From: Ectocarpus siliculosus
Taxonomy: Eukaryota; Sar; Phaeophyceae; Ectocarpales; Ectocarpaceae
Reading direction: 5' to 3'
DNA length: 64,000 bases
NCBI GenBank assembly: GCA_000310025.1
Contig: FN648629.1
Span: 6,687 to 70,686, forward strand
A model generated the notes under the pieces. It was not told the DNA's origin and searched no databases. It was given only the letters and a program-made list of their open reading frames with translations. Shown piece by piece: positions 1 to 10,211 of the stretch (position 1 is the first letter of the stretch; each line of letters starts with the position of its first letter). The position numbers and the translations under genes were made by a program.

Positions 1-1730
1 AACAGCACTACTTATCAAGGTGGTTGCTTGGAAGCGATTCACGCATAACATACAGAGTACATATGCCGGGACCACACACATAAATAGTGTGTGGCGGCCG
101 TGGTGGGTAGACTTGTTTGTTAAACAGCGCTACTTACCAGGGTTGTTGCTCGAGGAGCGATCCACGCATAAATACAGAGTACATATGCCGGGACCACACA
201 CATAAATAGTGTGTGGCGGCCGTGGTGGGTGGGCTTGTTGTTCCAACAGCACTACTTACCAAGGTTGTTGCTCGAGGAGCGATCCACGCAAAAATACAGA
301 GAGTACGAATGCCGGGACCACACACATAAATAGTGTGTGGCGGCCGTGGTGGGTAGACTTGTTTGTTAAACAGCGCTACTTACCAAGGTTGTTGCTCGAG
401 GAGCGATCCACGCATAAATACAGTACAGAGTACATATGCCGGGACCACACACATAAATAGTGTGTGGCGGCCGTGGTGGGTGGGCTTGTTGTTCCAACAG
501 CACTACTTACCAAGGTTGTTGCTTGAGAAGCAATTCACGCTTGTGTACAGAACGTATAAATGCCGGGACCACACACATCAATAGTGTGTGGCGGCCGTGG
601 TGGGTGGGCTTGTTGTTCCAACAGCGCTACTCACCAAGGTTGTTGCTCGAGAGGCAATTCACGCTTGTGCACAGAGGGCATGAATGCCGGGACCACACAC
701 ATCAATAGTGTGTGGCGGCCGTGGTGGGTGGGCTTGTTGTTCCAACAGCACTACTTACCAAGGTTGTTGCTCGAGGAGCGATCCACGCATAAATACAGAA
801 ATGCCGGAACCACACACATAGATAGTGTGTGGCGGCCGTGGTTGGTAGGCTTGTTGGTAAACAGCGCTACTTACCAGGGTTGTTGCTCGAGGAGCAATTC
901 ACGCATAAATACAGAGTACATATGCCGGGACCACACACATAAATAGTGTGTGGCGGCCGTGGTGGGTGACTTGTTTGTTAAACAGCGCTACTTACCAGGG
1001 TTGTTGCTCGAGGAGCGATCCACGCATAAATACAGAGTACATATGCCGGGACCACACACATCAACAGTGTGTGGCGGCCGTGGTGGGTGGGCTTGTTGTT
1101 CCAACAGCGCTACTCACCAAGGTTGTTGCTCGAGAGGCAATTCACGCTTGTGCACAGAGGGCATGAATGCCGGGACCACACACATCAATAGTGTGTGGCG
1201 GCCGTGGTGGGTAGGCTTGTTTGTTAAACAGCGCTACTTACCAAGGTTGTTGCTCGAGGAGCGATTCACGCATAAATACAGAGTACACATGCCGGAACCA
1301 CACACATAAATAGTGTGTGGCGGCCGTGGGCGGGGGCTCGTTGTTCCAACTGTGCCATTTACCGGGGTTGTTGCCTGCGAGGCAATTCACGCTTGTGTAG
1401 AGAGGGCATAAATGCCGTGACCACACACATAGATAGTGTGTGGCGGCCGTGGTGGGTAGGCTTGTTTGTTAAACAGCGCTACTTATCAAGGTTGTTGCTC
1501 GAGGAGCGATTCACGCATAAATACAGAGTACCTGTGGCCGGAACCACACAAATAAATAGTGTCTGTCGCATGTGGTTGGTAGGCTTGTTGTTAACAGCAT
1601 TACGCACCCGGGTTGTCGCTTGAGGAGCGATCCACGCAGACAGGGTATATGCCGGAACCACACACATCAATGGTGTGTGACGGACGTGGTTGGTGAGCTT
1701 GTTGCCACAACAGCAGTACCCCTCGAGGTG
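1..1730. repeat. Tandem array, about 14 units of about 121 bp, each with a hairpin
   Basis: Units recur every 115-127 bp and share a core: CCACACAC, a short A/T loop, GTGTGTGG, then CGGCCGTGGTGGGT. CCACACAC and GTGTGTGG are perfect inverted repeats, giving an 8-bp stem with a 7-nt loop. The hairpin starts near 71, 194, 318, 446, 569, 692, 808, 930, 1051, 1175, 1298, 1420, 1545 and 1658. The last two units are the most diverged, as expected at an array edge, and the array is cut by the window start. The short ORFs running through it are repeat translations, not genes. From 1731 to 1866 there is single-copy sequence in which I see nothing. Confidence 0.93.
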
Positions 1731-1866
1731 TCGCCTTGGGCGATTCTCGCAGTCGAGCATGTGTCGAAACAACTGCATGTACACACACGTTCACCAGTCA
1801 TTTTGTGAGGCAACAAAATGTTGAGCATTCCGAAACCGCGGGTCGTGCATGTTGTAACCGCTTTAG

Positions 1867-3357
1867 ATGGCTATTGAAACGAGGTCGCGCCAAGGGCGAA
1901 CGGCAGGAAGAGGGCGGACTGGTGCGCGGGGGGCGGCCAGGTCTGCTGGGCGGTCTACGTCGAGGGCCGCGGCGGCAGCAAAGTCCAATGGGCGCTCCAT
2001 GTCACGGCGGCCTTCCCGGGCGGTAGTGCGTACGCCTGAGCGGGGAGCGGGCCGCCCGTCACGGGCACGGTCGTCCCCCAGAGACGGGGGCGACGGAGGC
2101 ACTGACCGCGCCACTATGGACGGTTTCCGCCGTGAGTTGGAGGAGCTACGGCGCCAGACCGCGGAACGCGACGACGTCATCGAACACCTCCAGGAAGTCG
2201 TCGCCAGCAGGAACGGCGCGATCCAACAGCTCCAGGCCGAGATCGACGACGTTGTCCGTCGGGGTCCCGATTCCGATCCGCCGGAGGCGGGCGCCGCGGG
2301 AGCGGGAGCTCGCGCGGAGAACGGCGAGGTGGCCATTGTGGGGACGGTTGCGCCGTCAGCGGGAGCGGGACGAGCGACGGTGACGATGAACGTTTCATCC
2401 GGACACATTCAGCAGGTCGCTTTCAAGGAGGACCTGAAAGCGTGGCGCAACCCCGCCGCCATCAAGCCCTGGCTCATCACCACGGAGCGGCCTCCGTTCG
2501 TCGGAATGTCGAAGACGAACATGCAGGCCGCCCTGCGAAGTGTAGCTCACGTGTCAGCTCCGGTGGTGGAGATGCTGAACAATCTGTCCGACTTCGATAT
2601 GCGTATGTTTGTGCCGAACGGGGACGACACCAGCGGGGAAGGGATCTCCCTGCCAGAGCACCTTGAGATTTTGATCGAAGCCATCCAGACGATAATATCG
2701 AAGGGCGTCATGTCCGACGAGGGCCTCCAACGCGTAGAGGTCCTGGTCAAAGGCCTGGACCGAGGGCTGAAGATGTTGCGACGGCACTGCAACGAGTTTC
2801 GCAGCAAGCTGCGCAGCGCCGAAAACTACGACATGATGGCCGGACTGGTCAACGATGACCTCAATTGCTGGGCGGGGGAGCTTTTCGACGCGGCGACGAC
2901 GTTCGCCAAAATACACGTGTCACCGCCGACCGCCGCCCAATTTCCCGCCGTCGTCACGCCGGCGTGGCCCGACCTAACGGCATACGTCAACGCTGGCGGC
3001 CTCCGCAACTTATCCAACCAGCCACAGCAGCGGCAGTCGTCCACATCAGGTTCGGGCAAGTCAAAGGCCGCGACAGCCGCGAGGAAGGGCGGGAATCAGT
3101 ATTGCTTCGCCTTCAACTCGGAGGAAGGATGCCGTCGATCGGCCCGCGATTGCCGATGGGTCCATGCTATCGATCCTAACAAACGCGGTGGCAAACGGGC
3201 TGGGGGTCGCGGCAAGGATGCTTACGGCAGTGGCGGGGGGAGCAAAGGGAGCCGGGGCGACGGCACCAGCGGCAGTAGTACCGATCGCGGGGGAGTCCGC
3301 AACAGATCTTCTAACGGTGGCGGCGGCCGCGGTGGAGGCGGAGCCAAGAGCCACTAG
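1867..3357 (+). CDS. Gag-like ORF1 of a DIRS/PAT-type retroelement
   Basis: This is an intact 496-codon frame starting at ATG. The N-terminus (about residues 1-75) is rich in R, A and S and likely binds nucleic acid. Residues about 87-131 form a predicted coiled coil with heptads rich in E, L, R and Q. Near the C-terminus, C413, C422, C429 and H433 give a C-x8-C-x6-C-x3-H arrangement like a CCCH zinc finger, followed by a G/S/R-rich tail. It lies just upstream of RT, RNase H and tyrosine-recombinase remains in the same orientation, so a capsid/nucleocapsid role is the natural inference. No clear homology to a named gag family is visible by eye. It is the only unbroken gene of the element, and is GC-rich. 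Confidence 0.7.
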   Translation: MAIETRSRQGRTAGRGRTGARGAARSAGRSTSRAAAAAKSNGRSMSRRPSRAVVRTPERGAGRPSRARSSPRDGGDGGTDRATMDGFRRELEELRRQTAERDDVIEHLQEVVASRNGAIQQLQAEIDDVVRRGPDSDPPEAGAAGAGARAENGEVAIVGTVAPSAGAGRATVTMNVSSGHIQQVAFKEDLKAWRNPAAIKPWLITTERPPFVGMSKTNMQAALRSVAHVSAPVVEMLNNLSDFDMRMFVPNGDDTSGEGISLPEHLEILIEAIQTIISKGVMSDEGLQRVEVLVKGLDRGLKMLRRHCNEFRSKLRSAENYDMMAGLVNDDLNCWAGELFDAATTFAKIHVSPPTAAQFPAVVTPAWPDLTAYVNAGGLRNLSNQPQQRQSSTSGSGKSKAATAARKGGNQYCFAFNSEEGCRRSARDCRWVHAIDPNKRGGKRAGGRGKDAYGSGGGSKGSRGDGTSGSSTDRGGVRNRSSNGGGGRGGGGAKSH

Positions 3358-3432
3358 GGATACGGGCTCTGTCATGCGACAGGGCCAACCTCGACGAGCT
3401 ACCCGCGCGCGCCTTCCGCCGAGGGTGCTGTG

Positions 3433-5064
3433 ATGGAGCCGACGAGGACGGCGCCGAGGAGACAGCAAGGTGGGATTGAGAGCCTTGATGAATGCGCCGT
3501 GGCATTACAGCAGTTAGCACAGGCCACCGACTCTCAATCCATCCGAAGATCATTAGGCACTTTAGCAGATTTGAATTTGGAATGGCTTGACAGGAATGAT
3601 GGGCATTTCGAATGCATGCTTGAAACATTGCGTACACTGCCTTGCCCGCGAGTTGAAGCCGCACAAGTTCGGCGGTGGTTCGGTACCGTGAAGGAATTTC
3701 CAAATATCGATCTGTTGATTCAAATTGTCAGCGAGGGAGCCCCTGTAGCGGTCACCGGACAAGGAGAAATGCGGGCTGCCATAGAGTACGGAAACCACAG
3801 TTCGACTAGTAGATTCTCGGTGGAGATCAGGAAAAAAATTGTGGAGGACGTTCTGGCCGGTCGAGCGTTTGTATTTCCGCGGGAGGCGGCTAGTCGCATT
3901 CCGGGCATTCGCGTGTCACCGATAACAGTTGCTGCGTCGGCGTCGAAGGTCAGAATATGTCACGATTTGACCAACGCTGTCGCCGGGCGAGGCGTCAACG
4001 ACGACACCGACACGTCAGCAATTCCGGAATGTAAGACCGGACATGTCCTTCGGGAGGTCATCTGGCGCATTGTATATCTGCATAAGCTGGGCGTGCGTGA
4101 TGTTGCGGTTCCTCCCCGCATACTGCTAGCAAAGATGGAACTAAGAGTGCATACCGTCAGGTGCCGGTGGAGGTGAAAAAGTCACCGGTTTTCAGTTATA
4201 TGTTCGAGGACTCTGTAATAATAGATCGATGCCTGCATTTTGGGTGGACTAGTTCGCCATCGTTGTGGGGTGTTATGTGCAGCAGCTGTGGAACACGCAC
4301 ACAACAACACGTCTTTTTCGAGTGCTGAAATCACGCGTGAGGGACGCGAAGCCACAAGTCATGTACATGTAGTGCCGGCAAGAGAACACGAGGTCCGTGC
4401 CAAGTTGCCTCCCGAGTGCGTTTTTCCCCCGGGTTCCGGAGGGAGGCTCCGGGACAAGTTTTGGGTGAGGACATATGTCGATGACGCGTTATTTGTCGAG
4501 TTGGAGAGTTTCCTAGGTGGAAGGCGATGCATTCGAGCGTCCCAATCGTTCGCATCTGACAGCTTTCGTTTGTTCGGTAACCGTGACTCCGGAGAGCCCC
4601 CGCTGTTTGCTCAGGAGAAAACCACCCCATGGGATACGCGCGTGGAGATGTTGGGCTGGATGATAGACACAGTGGCCATGACTATTTCGGTTCCACTAGC
4701 GAAAATAGCACAGCTGCGAGAGCTCCTGGCAGAGTGGCCAACAGACCGACAGTCGGCGTCAGTCAAGGATGTACGATCTTTGCTAGGCAAGCTGTTACAC
4801 TTGTGTGAGGTAATCCGGCCTGGCAAGTTTTTCGTGTGCCGAATTCTGAACCAGCTGAAGCTAGCGCCACTCACGGCGAAATACACAATCACGTCAGGGG
4901 TTGTTGACCGTCGCACGAAACGGTATGGGCGCGTGGAGTTGGGTCCGGAGTTCCACGATGATTTAGGTTTTTGGCGACTCGTCGTAGAGATGGCCACGGG
5001 AGCCGATGGTGTCACTAGATTGGGAGCTCCCCGTTCTCTTGTTTTATGCAGCCGCCTTCCCTGA
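3433..5064 (+). pseudogene. Reverse transcriptase of DIRS/PAT-like element, frameshifted
   Basis: Two same-frame pieces are visible, 3433-4176 and 4240-5064. The first contains VRICHDLTNAVAGRGVND, matching the RT fingers region of DIRS-group elements (R-x-x-H-D-L). The second has the catalytic YVDD box (in RTYVDDALFVE) and a thumb-like region. Between them the typical A-Y-R-Q-V-P-V core is readable only in another frame (about 4150-4290), so at least two frameshifts interrupt the polymerase. A third frame change near 5030-5046 separates it from RNase H. The frame opens 75 nt after the ORF1 stop, with ATG at 3433. It would copy element RNA into DNA, but this copy cannot encode an intact enzyme. 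Confidence 0.82.
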
Positions 5065-5669
5065 CTCTAGTAAGTGATGCGAGCGGGGATGGCATGGGAG
5101 GATATTGCTTGGAGACGGGCCAATGGTGGCGGGTAGATTACGAAGAAGACGTTCGAGTTCGCCTTCGCACCCGCGTGGAATCTAGGGACGATTTGTCGGT
5201 GAACGTGTTCGAGCTGCTAGGCATGGTGCTGACGGCGTGGGCGTTGACTGTTCAAGCCGGGACGCGGCCAGAGTACCCGGGGCAGAGTATCTTGATGAGG
5301 GGAGATAACATGAGTGCTGTACACTGGGTCAACAAATGCAGGGGGGCGCAAGAGCCTAGATCGGGAGCACTTATGCGTATGCTAGGGTGCTTAGAGATGC
5401 GCAGCGGTTGGCGGTTTCGGGCCAAGCATATCCGAGGCGTGCATAATACTTTGGCTGACGGTATTTCGAGATGGACGCGTGATGAAATCGCTGTTAACTT
5501 GCACGCCTACCGGCCCGATATTCGCTGGCAGGAACAACTCTTGGGCCAAGAAGCCACGGACATTACTTCCGCGGTCTTGGCCTCAAGCTCATCGGACGAT
5601 CAGTTGCGAATTCGTCTCAACGCAATTACGCGTCAGGTTTCCGGTCTTGGTGTGTCTTTCGCAGGATGA
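5046..5669 (+). pseudogene. RNase H domain of DIRS/PAT-like element
   Basis: All four acidic catalytic positions of the RNase H fold can be picked out: D in LVSDASGDGMGGY, E in NVFELLGM, D in MRGDNMSAVHWVNK and D in HNTLADGISRW. In DIRS-order elements this domain directly follows RT. Here it is in a different frame from the RT piece that overlaps its start, so it is an open but disconnected fragment. The stop at 5667-5669 falls just as the recombinase begins in another frame. Its role would be degradation of template RNA during cDNA synthesis. Confidence 0.82.
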
Positions 5670-6693
5670 TGGGTTACGAAAAGTTCTTGAGCGCAGAGTC
5701 ACCGCACACAGAGATGGTGTGGGCCTTGATTGACTTTGCGGCGTGGTGTTTCGAGTCGGAAGGAAACCAGGCCGGGACTATATCGGGGAAGTTGGCAGCG
5801 GTGCAGTACCACCACAGGGTGGAAGCACATGTAGAGATAGTCACGTCGTCGCCGTTGCTGAAGTGTGCACTTCGGGGCATTTCTAGGTCCCACGCGGTCG
5901 CCGGGGTACGTCAACGAGTTCGATTGCCGATCACTTGGAGGATGTTGCGAGGGGGTGAGAGCATGATTCCACTTGGGGAATAGGAGGACGCGTGATGTGG
6001 TTATGTTTGAGCTTAAGCTATTTCTTGATCACTCGGTCGGACGAAATGTTTGCTGACAGTTCCGGGGTCGGGCATCCAGTACATTGTCTCACGAGACGGG
6101 ATGTTGCGTTTTTCTCTGGGGAGGAACAGTTGGAGTATGTCCGATGGCGAGAGGCGGATAAGATAGAGGTGCACTTTAGAGGACACAAGGGTGACCAGGA
6201 CCAGACGGGGTCGGTCAGGGCTCGTACACGGGATGAGATTAACGGCCCACAATCGGGGTACAGAGCAGACGGCGGAGCAGTTGCGCTGATGTTGGAGCTG
6301 TTGTCATGTCATGCAACGTTACCCGATGATGCGCCGCTATCATCATACCGTAGCGGCCGTGCAGTGAAGGTTCTGAAGTATGACCAAGCCCTTCGGGCGT
6401 TGAGAGAGATTGTCGAGAAGTCAGGGCGAAATCCAAAAGACTTTGCGTTACATTCGCTCCGAATTGGAGGGGCTTCCACCTTGGCGGCTGGAGGCAATGT
6501 TTCGGAAAGAGTAATCCAGAGAGCAGGAAGGTGGAAGTCTGATGCGTACAAACCGTATACAGTAGACAACACGGAAGACTCGCGAATGGTGTCACGTATA
6601 CTTGGGGACAAGGATAAGGGAGTCGAGCGGCAGCCAGGAGAAGGCACGGTGTGGGGTAGGCATAAGAGGAGGCTAATATCACCGAACGAGTAG
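5640..6693 (+). pseudogene. Tyrosine recombinase of DIRS/PAT-like element, frameshifted
   Basis: The N-terminal SAM-like (core-binding) part is in one frame (about 5666-5983) and the catalytic part in another (5992-6693). Catalytic residues are visible: R in FLITRSDEM, H-x-x-R in HSLRIGGAS, W in place of the second H in GRWKS, and the nucleophile Y in DAYKPYT. These define a tyrosine recombinase rather than a DDE integrase, which places the element in the DIRS order. It would insert circular cDNA without target duplication. The stop between the two parts shows this copy is broken. Confidence 0.88.
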
Positions 6694-6712
6694 TAGCAGG
6701 ATGACCTCGAGG

Positions 6713-6914
6713 TTGGCGAAGAAAATGGTAGGGTACCATTTTGGGGACTTGGTCATCTGAGACTACTGTGGGCAGTAAGATTAGCCCCTGCACCGAGAAA
6801 AAGAGAATTTGTGGTTGCCGCTCGGAGGAAAGAGAGAGAAGCAGTTGGCACCTCTCTCTTTCCTTCGGCCGTGGAAAAATAATGATGAAGGCAATTCGAA
6901 AGGAAAACAATAAA
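6713..6914 (+). repeat. 202-bp direct repeat, copy 1, right end of DIRS/PAT-like element
   Basis: It starts 20 nt after the recombinase stop. It matches 7266-7467 with one difference noticed (T/C at 6769 versus 7322). It contains a perfect 9-bp hairpin (AAAATGGTA, GGG loop, TACCATTTT) and a second stem pairing GAAAGAGAGAG with CTCTCTCTTTC. It ends in AATAAA, which could act as a polyadenylation signal. Confidence 0.92.
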
Positions 6915-7265
6915 GGGGAGATTTGTTGTAGGAGCAGACGGAAACAAATCAAGGTTTATTGTAGTCGAATTTGTAACGTCGTTGTTAGGGTATGCATAAA
7001 TTGCTACGGAAATACGGGGTCCCCTCCCAAGCGGGAGCAGGGGAGTAGCCACCACCTCGGCACTCTATCGAAGCTAGGTGTTCACACAAAGTCTTACGAG
7101 GACTAGTCTAGAGAGAGCAACGCAGAGACAAGGAGCGAGGTGGACACTGTGAGGGCTTCGAGTGGTTTGCCAGCTGGAGGAGCGGCAAACAAGTTTGGTC
7201 TTTCCCGCCCACCCACCCCTTTCCTTTCGAAGGTGGGGGGAGGCAAGGACCGTTGCAGTTGCTAA
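6915..7265. other. Spacer between the two 202-bp repeats
   Basis: These 351 bp hold no supportable gene. By analogy with split direct repeats, the spacer should contain a copy of the element's left terminal repeat, but I could not match it to sequence upstream of ORF1. Confidence 0.45.
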
Positions 7266-7467
7266 TTGGCGAAGAAAATGGTAGGGTACCATTTTGGGGA
7301 CTTGGTCATCTGAGACTACTGCGGGCAGTAAGATTAGCCCCTGCACCGAGAAAAAGAGAATTTGTGGTTGCCGCTCGGAGGAAAGAGAGAGAAGCAGTTG
7401 GCACCTCTCTCTTTCCTTCGGCCGTGGAAAAATAATGATGAAGGCAATTCGAAAGGAAAACAATAAA
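7266..7467 (+). repeat. 202-bp direct repeat, copy 2
   Basis: Near-identical second copy of 6713-6914, including both hairpins and the terminal AATAAA. I take it as the outer right end of the DIRS/PAT-like element. From 7468 to about 7860 there is no recognisable gene; that stretch may be the decayed upstream part of the next Ty3/gypsy fragment. Confidence 0.92.
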
Positions 7468-7863
7468 TTGTACCAGTAATTGCCCGGGAATGCCCAAGAA
7501 TCTGTGGACCTTCAACTGATAGTACACCATCATCATGTTAACTGCTGGTTTTACCTTGGATTGCACGCGAAGGCTGAGGTCACTGCTTCGATGCTTCGTG
7601 TGATGGTGGCGAGTGGGCATCACCGTACGCTGGTCTGTAGCCGCATTGATCACATATCGCTGTGATGTCGGTGATGTGGGAGAAACTTGAAAAGAAAAAT
7701 ACTCTGTTTCATCTGGCTGGCGGGGTGCGCAGCTTTTTGATGTGGCGCATGCAAGGTAAGTACACACACGAACCTGACGAAAACACTTGTTGTATCGACT
7801 AAACTTTCGTTCAGGGGTCCTCAGGGTCCGGTTTTGGATGGCTTTTTATTGAAGGATTGAGGG

Positions 7864-8605
7864 GTGGAAGACATATGTTATCAGGACGGGTCAGCAAACG
7901 ATCAGTCGTTGACGAATACAACAACTATTGCGGCGTTATTGGAGACAGACATGATAGATGCTCAGTTGCTCGATGAGTCATATCAATCATCGCCACATCT
8001 CTTTGAATATCAATCTTCCGCGGTCGTGCTCTGCTGCGGGGGGGGAGGTAATATCCTAGCCGCAGAAGGCATTCTAGACGTGAAGGTTGCTATAGAAGCA
8101 GACTAGAGAGGCTTAGAGTGTGCAAGGTTTAATCCAGGTGATGGACGTCCTAGGTTGATACGATCATTTCCAGGAGAACCGCTGTGCACTCAACTTTTGC
8201 AAGAGGTTCACCCGGAGGTGGTTGTATGCAACGTGGAAAAAGGATGTGATATGAATCAAGTCAGGTTAATCATGGACACGTTGTTGAGAACGACAGCTGA
8301 GATAATAGTTATTGAATGCGCAGGTCCGTCTATGGCTTCTAGAACATGGACACAAGAAATATACCCGACTGCGTCTCAAGCATACTATGTGGAGTCAATG
8401 GATTTGAGAGCTATATTCAAGTAAATATTCCATCGGGACGGAGAAGAACTTACATTTCATTGGTTAAGAGAGGTAGGTTTCCTAGATCAAGAGAAAGGCT
8501 GAGGGCTTGGAAAAAAATCGTCGAGAGATCGGGTGGAGCGACTCCTTCTAATAGGTGAGTTCTTGAACAAATCTGGAACGTAATTTTTAGAGAGGAAAAA
8601 GAGAG
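7864..8605 (+). pseudogene. Ty3/gypsy fragment 1, methyltransferase-like domain (5' portion)
   Basis: Broken reading frames here align by eye with the methyltransferase-like region of the second gypsy element (30877-32379 minus). Shared landmarks are a glycine-rich motif-I-like segment (LCCGGGGNILAAEG) followed by an acidic motif-II-like EAD, a strand ending IIVIECAGPS where the other copy has ILVMENPVGF, a motif-VIII-like IPSGRRRTYISLV, and then RLRAWKKIVERSG against KLSQWKKNVERTA. A stop interrupts after the EAD and further frame changes follow. The motif IV cysteine cannot be assigned with confidence. The domain resumes at 15395 beyond an inserted copia element. Cytosine-C5-methyltransferase ancestry is an inference from motif order; this copy is certainly inactive. 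Confidence 0.55.
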
Positions 8606-8610
8606 AACGC
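8606..8610. repeat. Target-site duplication of the copia element, left
   Basis: AACGC directly precedes the LTR end TGTTGGGATG at 8611. The same five bases follow the other LTR end at 15390-15394. Confidence 0.85.
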
Positions 8611-9112
8611 TGTTGGGATGTAACCTTTGTGATAGGTGTATCCCTGGCAGTGGCCACTGTGTAGTAACAGTGTGCAGAGGCTCACAGAGTGACTGCAAAG
8701 TACACTTGTATTGTAGACCAGATGATATGGTTGTATTGGCGCTTAGTTGGCCGAAAGGTCAGAAGAGAGAAAGGAGACGAAGAAGAGACTGAACGAGTGG
8801 GGGCGAGCACCACGGGGGTGAGCCATCCACCGTCATCACGGAAAGGAAACACACACGGGCTATTGCACCGTACCGATCACGGTAATAGACGGTCACTCCG
8901 ACCTATGGCAACGTTTCTAGAATATCCTATAGGACAATGGTCCGATGTACCATGCTTCTATGGTTCAATGTATAACCCGTAGGTGTGTACAATGATCCGA
9001 TTACTGAATCAACATACCGAAGACTATTCCGGTAATACTCCTTAGATGAATACCTACTTACTGTTGTTTACAGCAGTGCAAACTCTAATGACTGACATTG
9101 AGTATTCCAACA
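8611..9112 (-). repeat. 3' LTR of the copia element
   Basis: The 502-bp LTR reads on the minus strand from TGTTGGAATACTC (9112) to the end near 8611. Its termini TGTTGGRA and TYCCAACA are inverted repeats beginning TG and ending CA. The boundary at 9112 is fixed by the adjacent polypurine tract and by the identical LTR start at 15389. The sequence around 9057-9112 recurs at 15333-15389. Short ORFs inside are not genes. Confidence 0.85.
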
Positions 9113-9126
9113 CTCCCCCGCAATGG
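9113..9126 (-). other. Polypurine tract of the copia element
   Basis: On the minus strand this reads CCATTGCGGGGGAG immediately before the LTR start TGTTGG. That is the expected position and composition for the plus-strand primer of reverse transcription. Confidence 0.8.
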
Positions 9127-10211
9127 AAGTCATACAAGAAACGACATACCAATTGAATTCGAAGAAATGTTCTCAATGAAAATTGATTAACACTAAGGAT
9201 TCAATTTACGAATGATACAGCGTTACTGCTGTGCATGCTCATCAATTCGAGCAGCAAGATTTTTCCTGCGTTGACCAAGAGAAACTCCAATAGTTAACAA
9301 AAGAATTTCCAAGAGAGATACACAACAACTTGGAAAAGATATACCTTCAAGATATGCAATGCTTAATGCATCTTGGTGCATGTTTGCGATGGCTAGACTG
9401 CTGTAGAAGCAGTGTTTATTTGAACCAGAAAACAGAAGTCAAATACAATGACAAAATCACGAAGGATCATACATCTGGCAATATAGACTAGTCTAGTACG
9501 TACTCGACACAAAGAATTTGCACTTAAAGTGCATACTCCTCATCTTTTCGGTACATGTATCATTCAACAACGTACAGCATGCATGCCCTTAAGGTTTGGT
9601 GCTAGATGCATCCTCTGTACGGAACACGATACAGAGAGTGAGCACATGTACTGAAGATTGAAGGTACTCAATGTGCTCCGTAGATCTCTTGTAGTAATGA
9701 AAGACAGACAGTTTCACATACGAGTGCTTACTTCAAGAAGGAAAATAAATCACCATTCAGCAACAACATCTACCAGGTCTCTGGCATATTTCGTCTGCTG
9801 GTGCGGAATACTGCACCACTTTATTGATTCTCTTTTGTCTAAAACATCTTCGTACACTCGACTACTTATCATGTAGTCAAAGGTTCCATCCTTTGCCCAT
9901 CCAGCCATGAGGAAGTTGTAGACGCGGATGTCCATGATGAAAAGAAGAGATGTGGCAGCGACTCGATGAAGGCCTTGACTGTCGGATATGCATCTCCATC
10001 CAGAAAACCCTTGCACGGTATACCGTCGGTGGAATGCACGCTGGTCTGGAAGAAGGTGCAGTCGGGAAGATGGTGTACTCCCCCACAGCGTGTTCCCGGA
10101 TGGTTCGGGACGATGCGCTGTCTCGACATGTTCCCGATGCGGCGAAATTGGTTGCTTTTGGAGAACCACTCCAGTTTGCAGGGCCCCGTAGATGATGACG
10201 TAAGGCGTTTT
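9127..10211 (-). other. Long region between copia pol stop and polypurine tract, with ORF remnants
   Basis: About 1.1 kb separates the pol stop from the polypurine tract, which is long for a copia element. On the pol strand, overlapping frames at 10264-9869 and 10169-9750 read like one frameshifted protein with segments such as YPTVKAFIESLPHLFF and IRVYNFLMAGWAKDG. I recognise no domain. It could be an extra 3' ORF, a captured host fragment, or untranslated sequence. From about 9130 to 9650 I see nothing coding. Confidence 0.4.

Larger units (their letters stand above)
1867..7467 (+). mobile_element. Decayed DIRS/PAT-like tyrosine-recombinase retrotransposon
   Basis: The gene order gag-like, RT, RNase H, tyrosine recombinase is characteristic of the DIRS order. 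No methyltransferase ORF of the DIRS1 type follows the recombinase. The 3' end has a 202-bp sequence present twice as direct repeats, separated by 351 bp, as expected for one side of the split direct repeats of PAT/Ngaro-type elements. The matching left-terminal repeat was not found upstream of ORF1, so the left end is undefined or lost. At least four frame changes make it non-functional. Confidence 0.75.

Noticed and set aside
1-1730. CRISPR array
   Set aside because: Units are about 121 bp, repeat throughout their length, and lack short repeats with unique spacers; the setting is eukaryotic.
8155-8424. An independent small gene at 8155-8424
   Set aside because: It aligns with the middle of the gypsy methyltransferase-like domain and is a piece of that broken frame.
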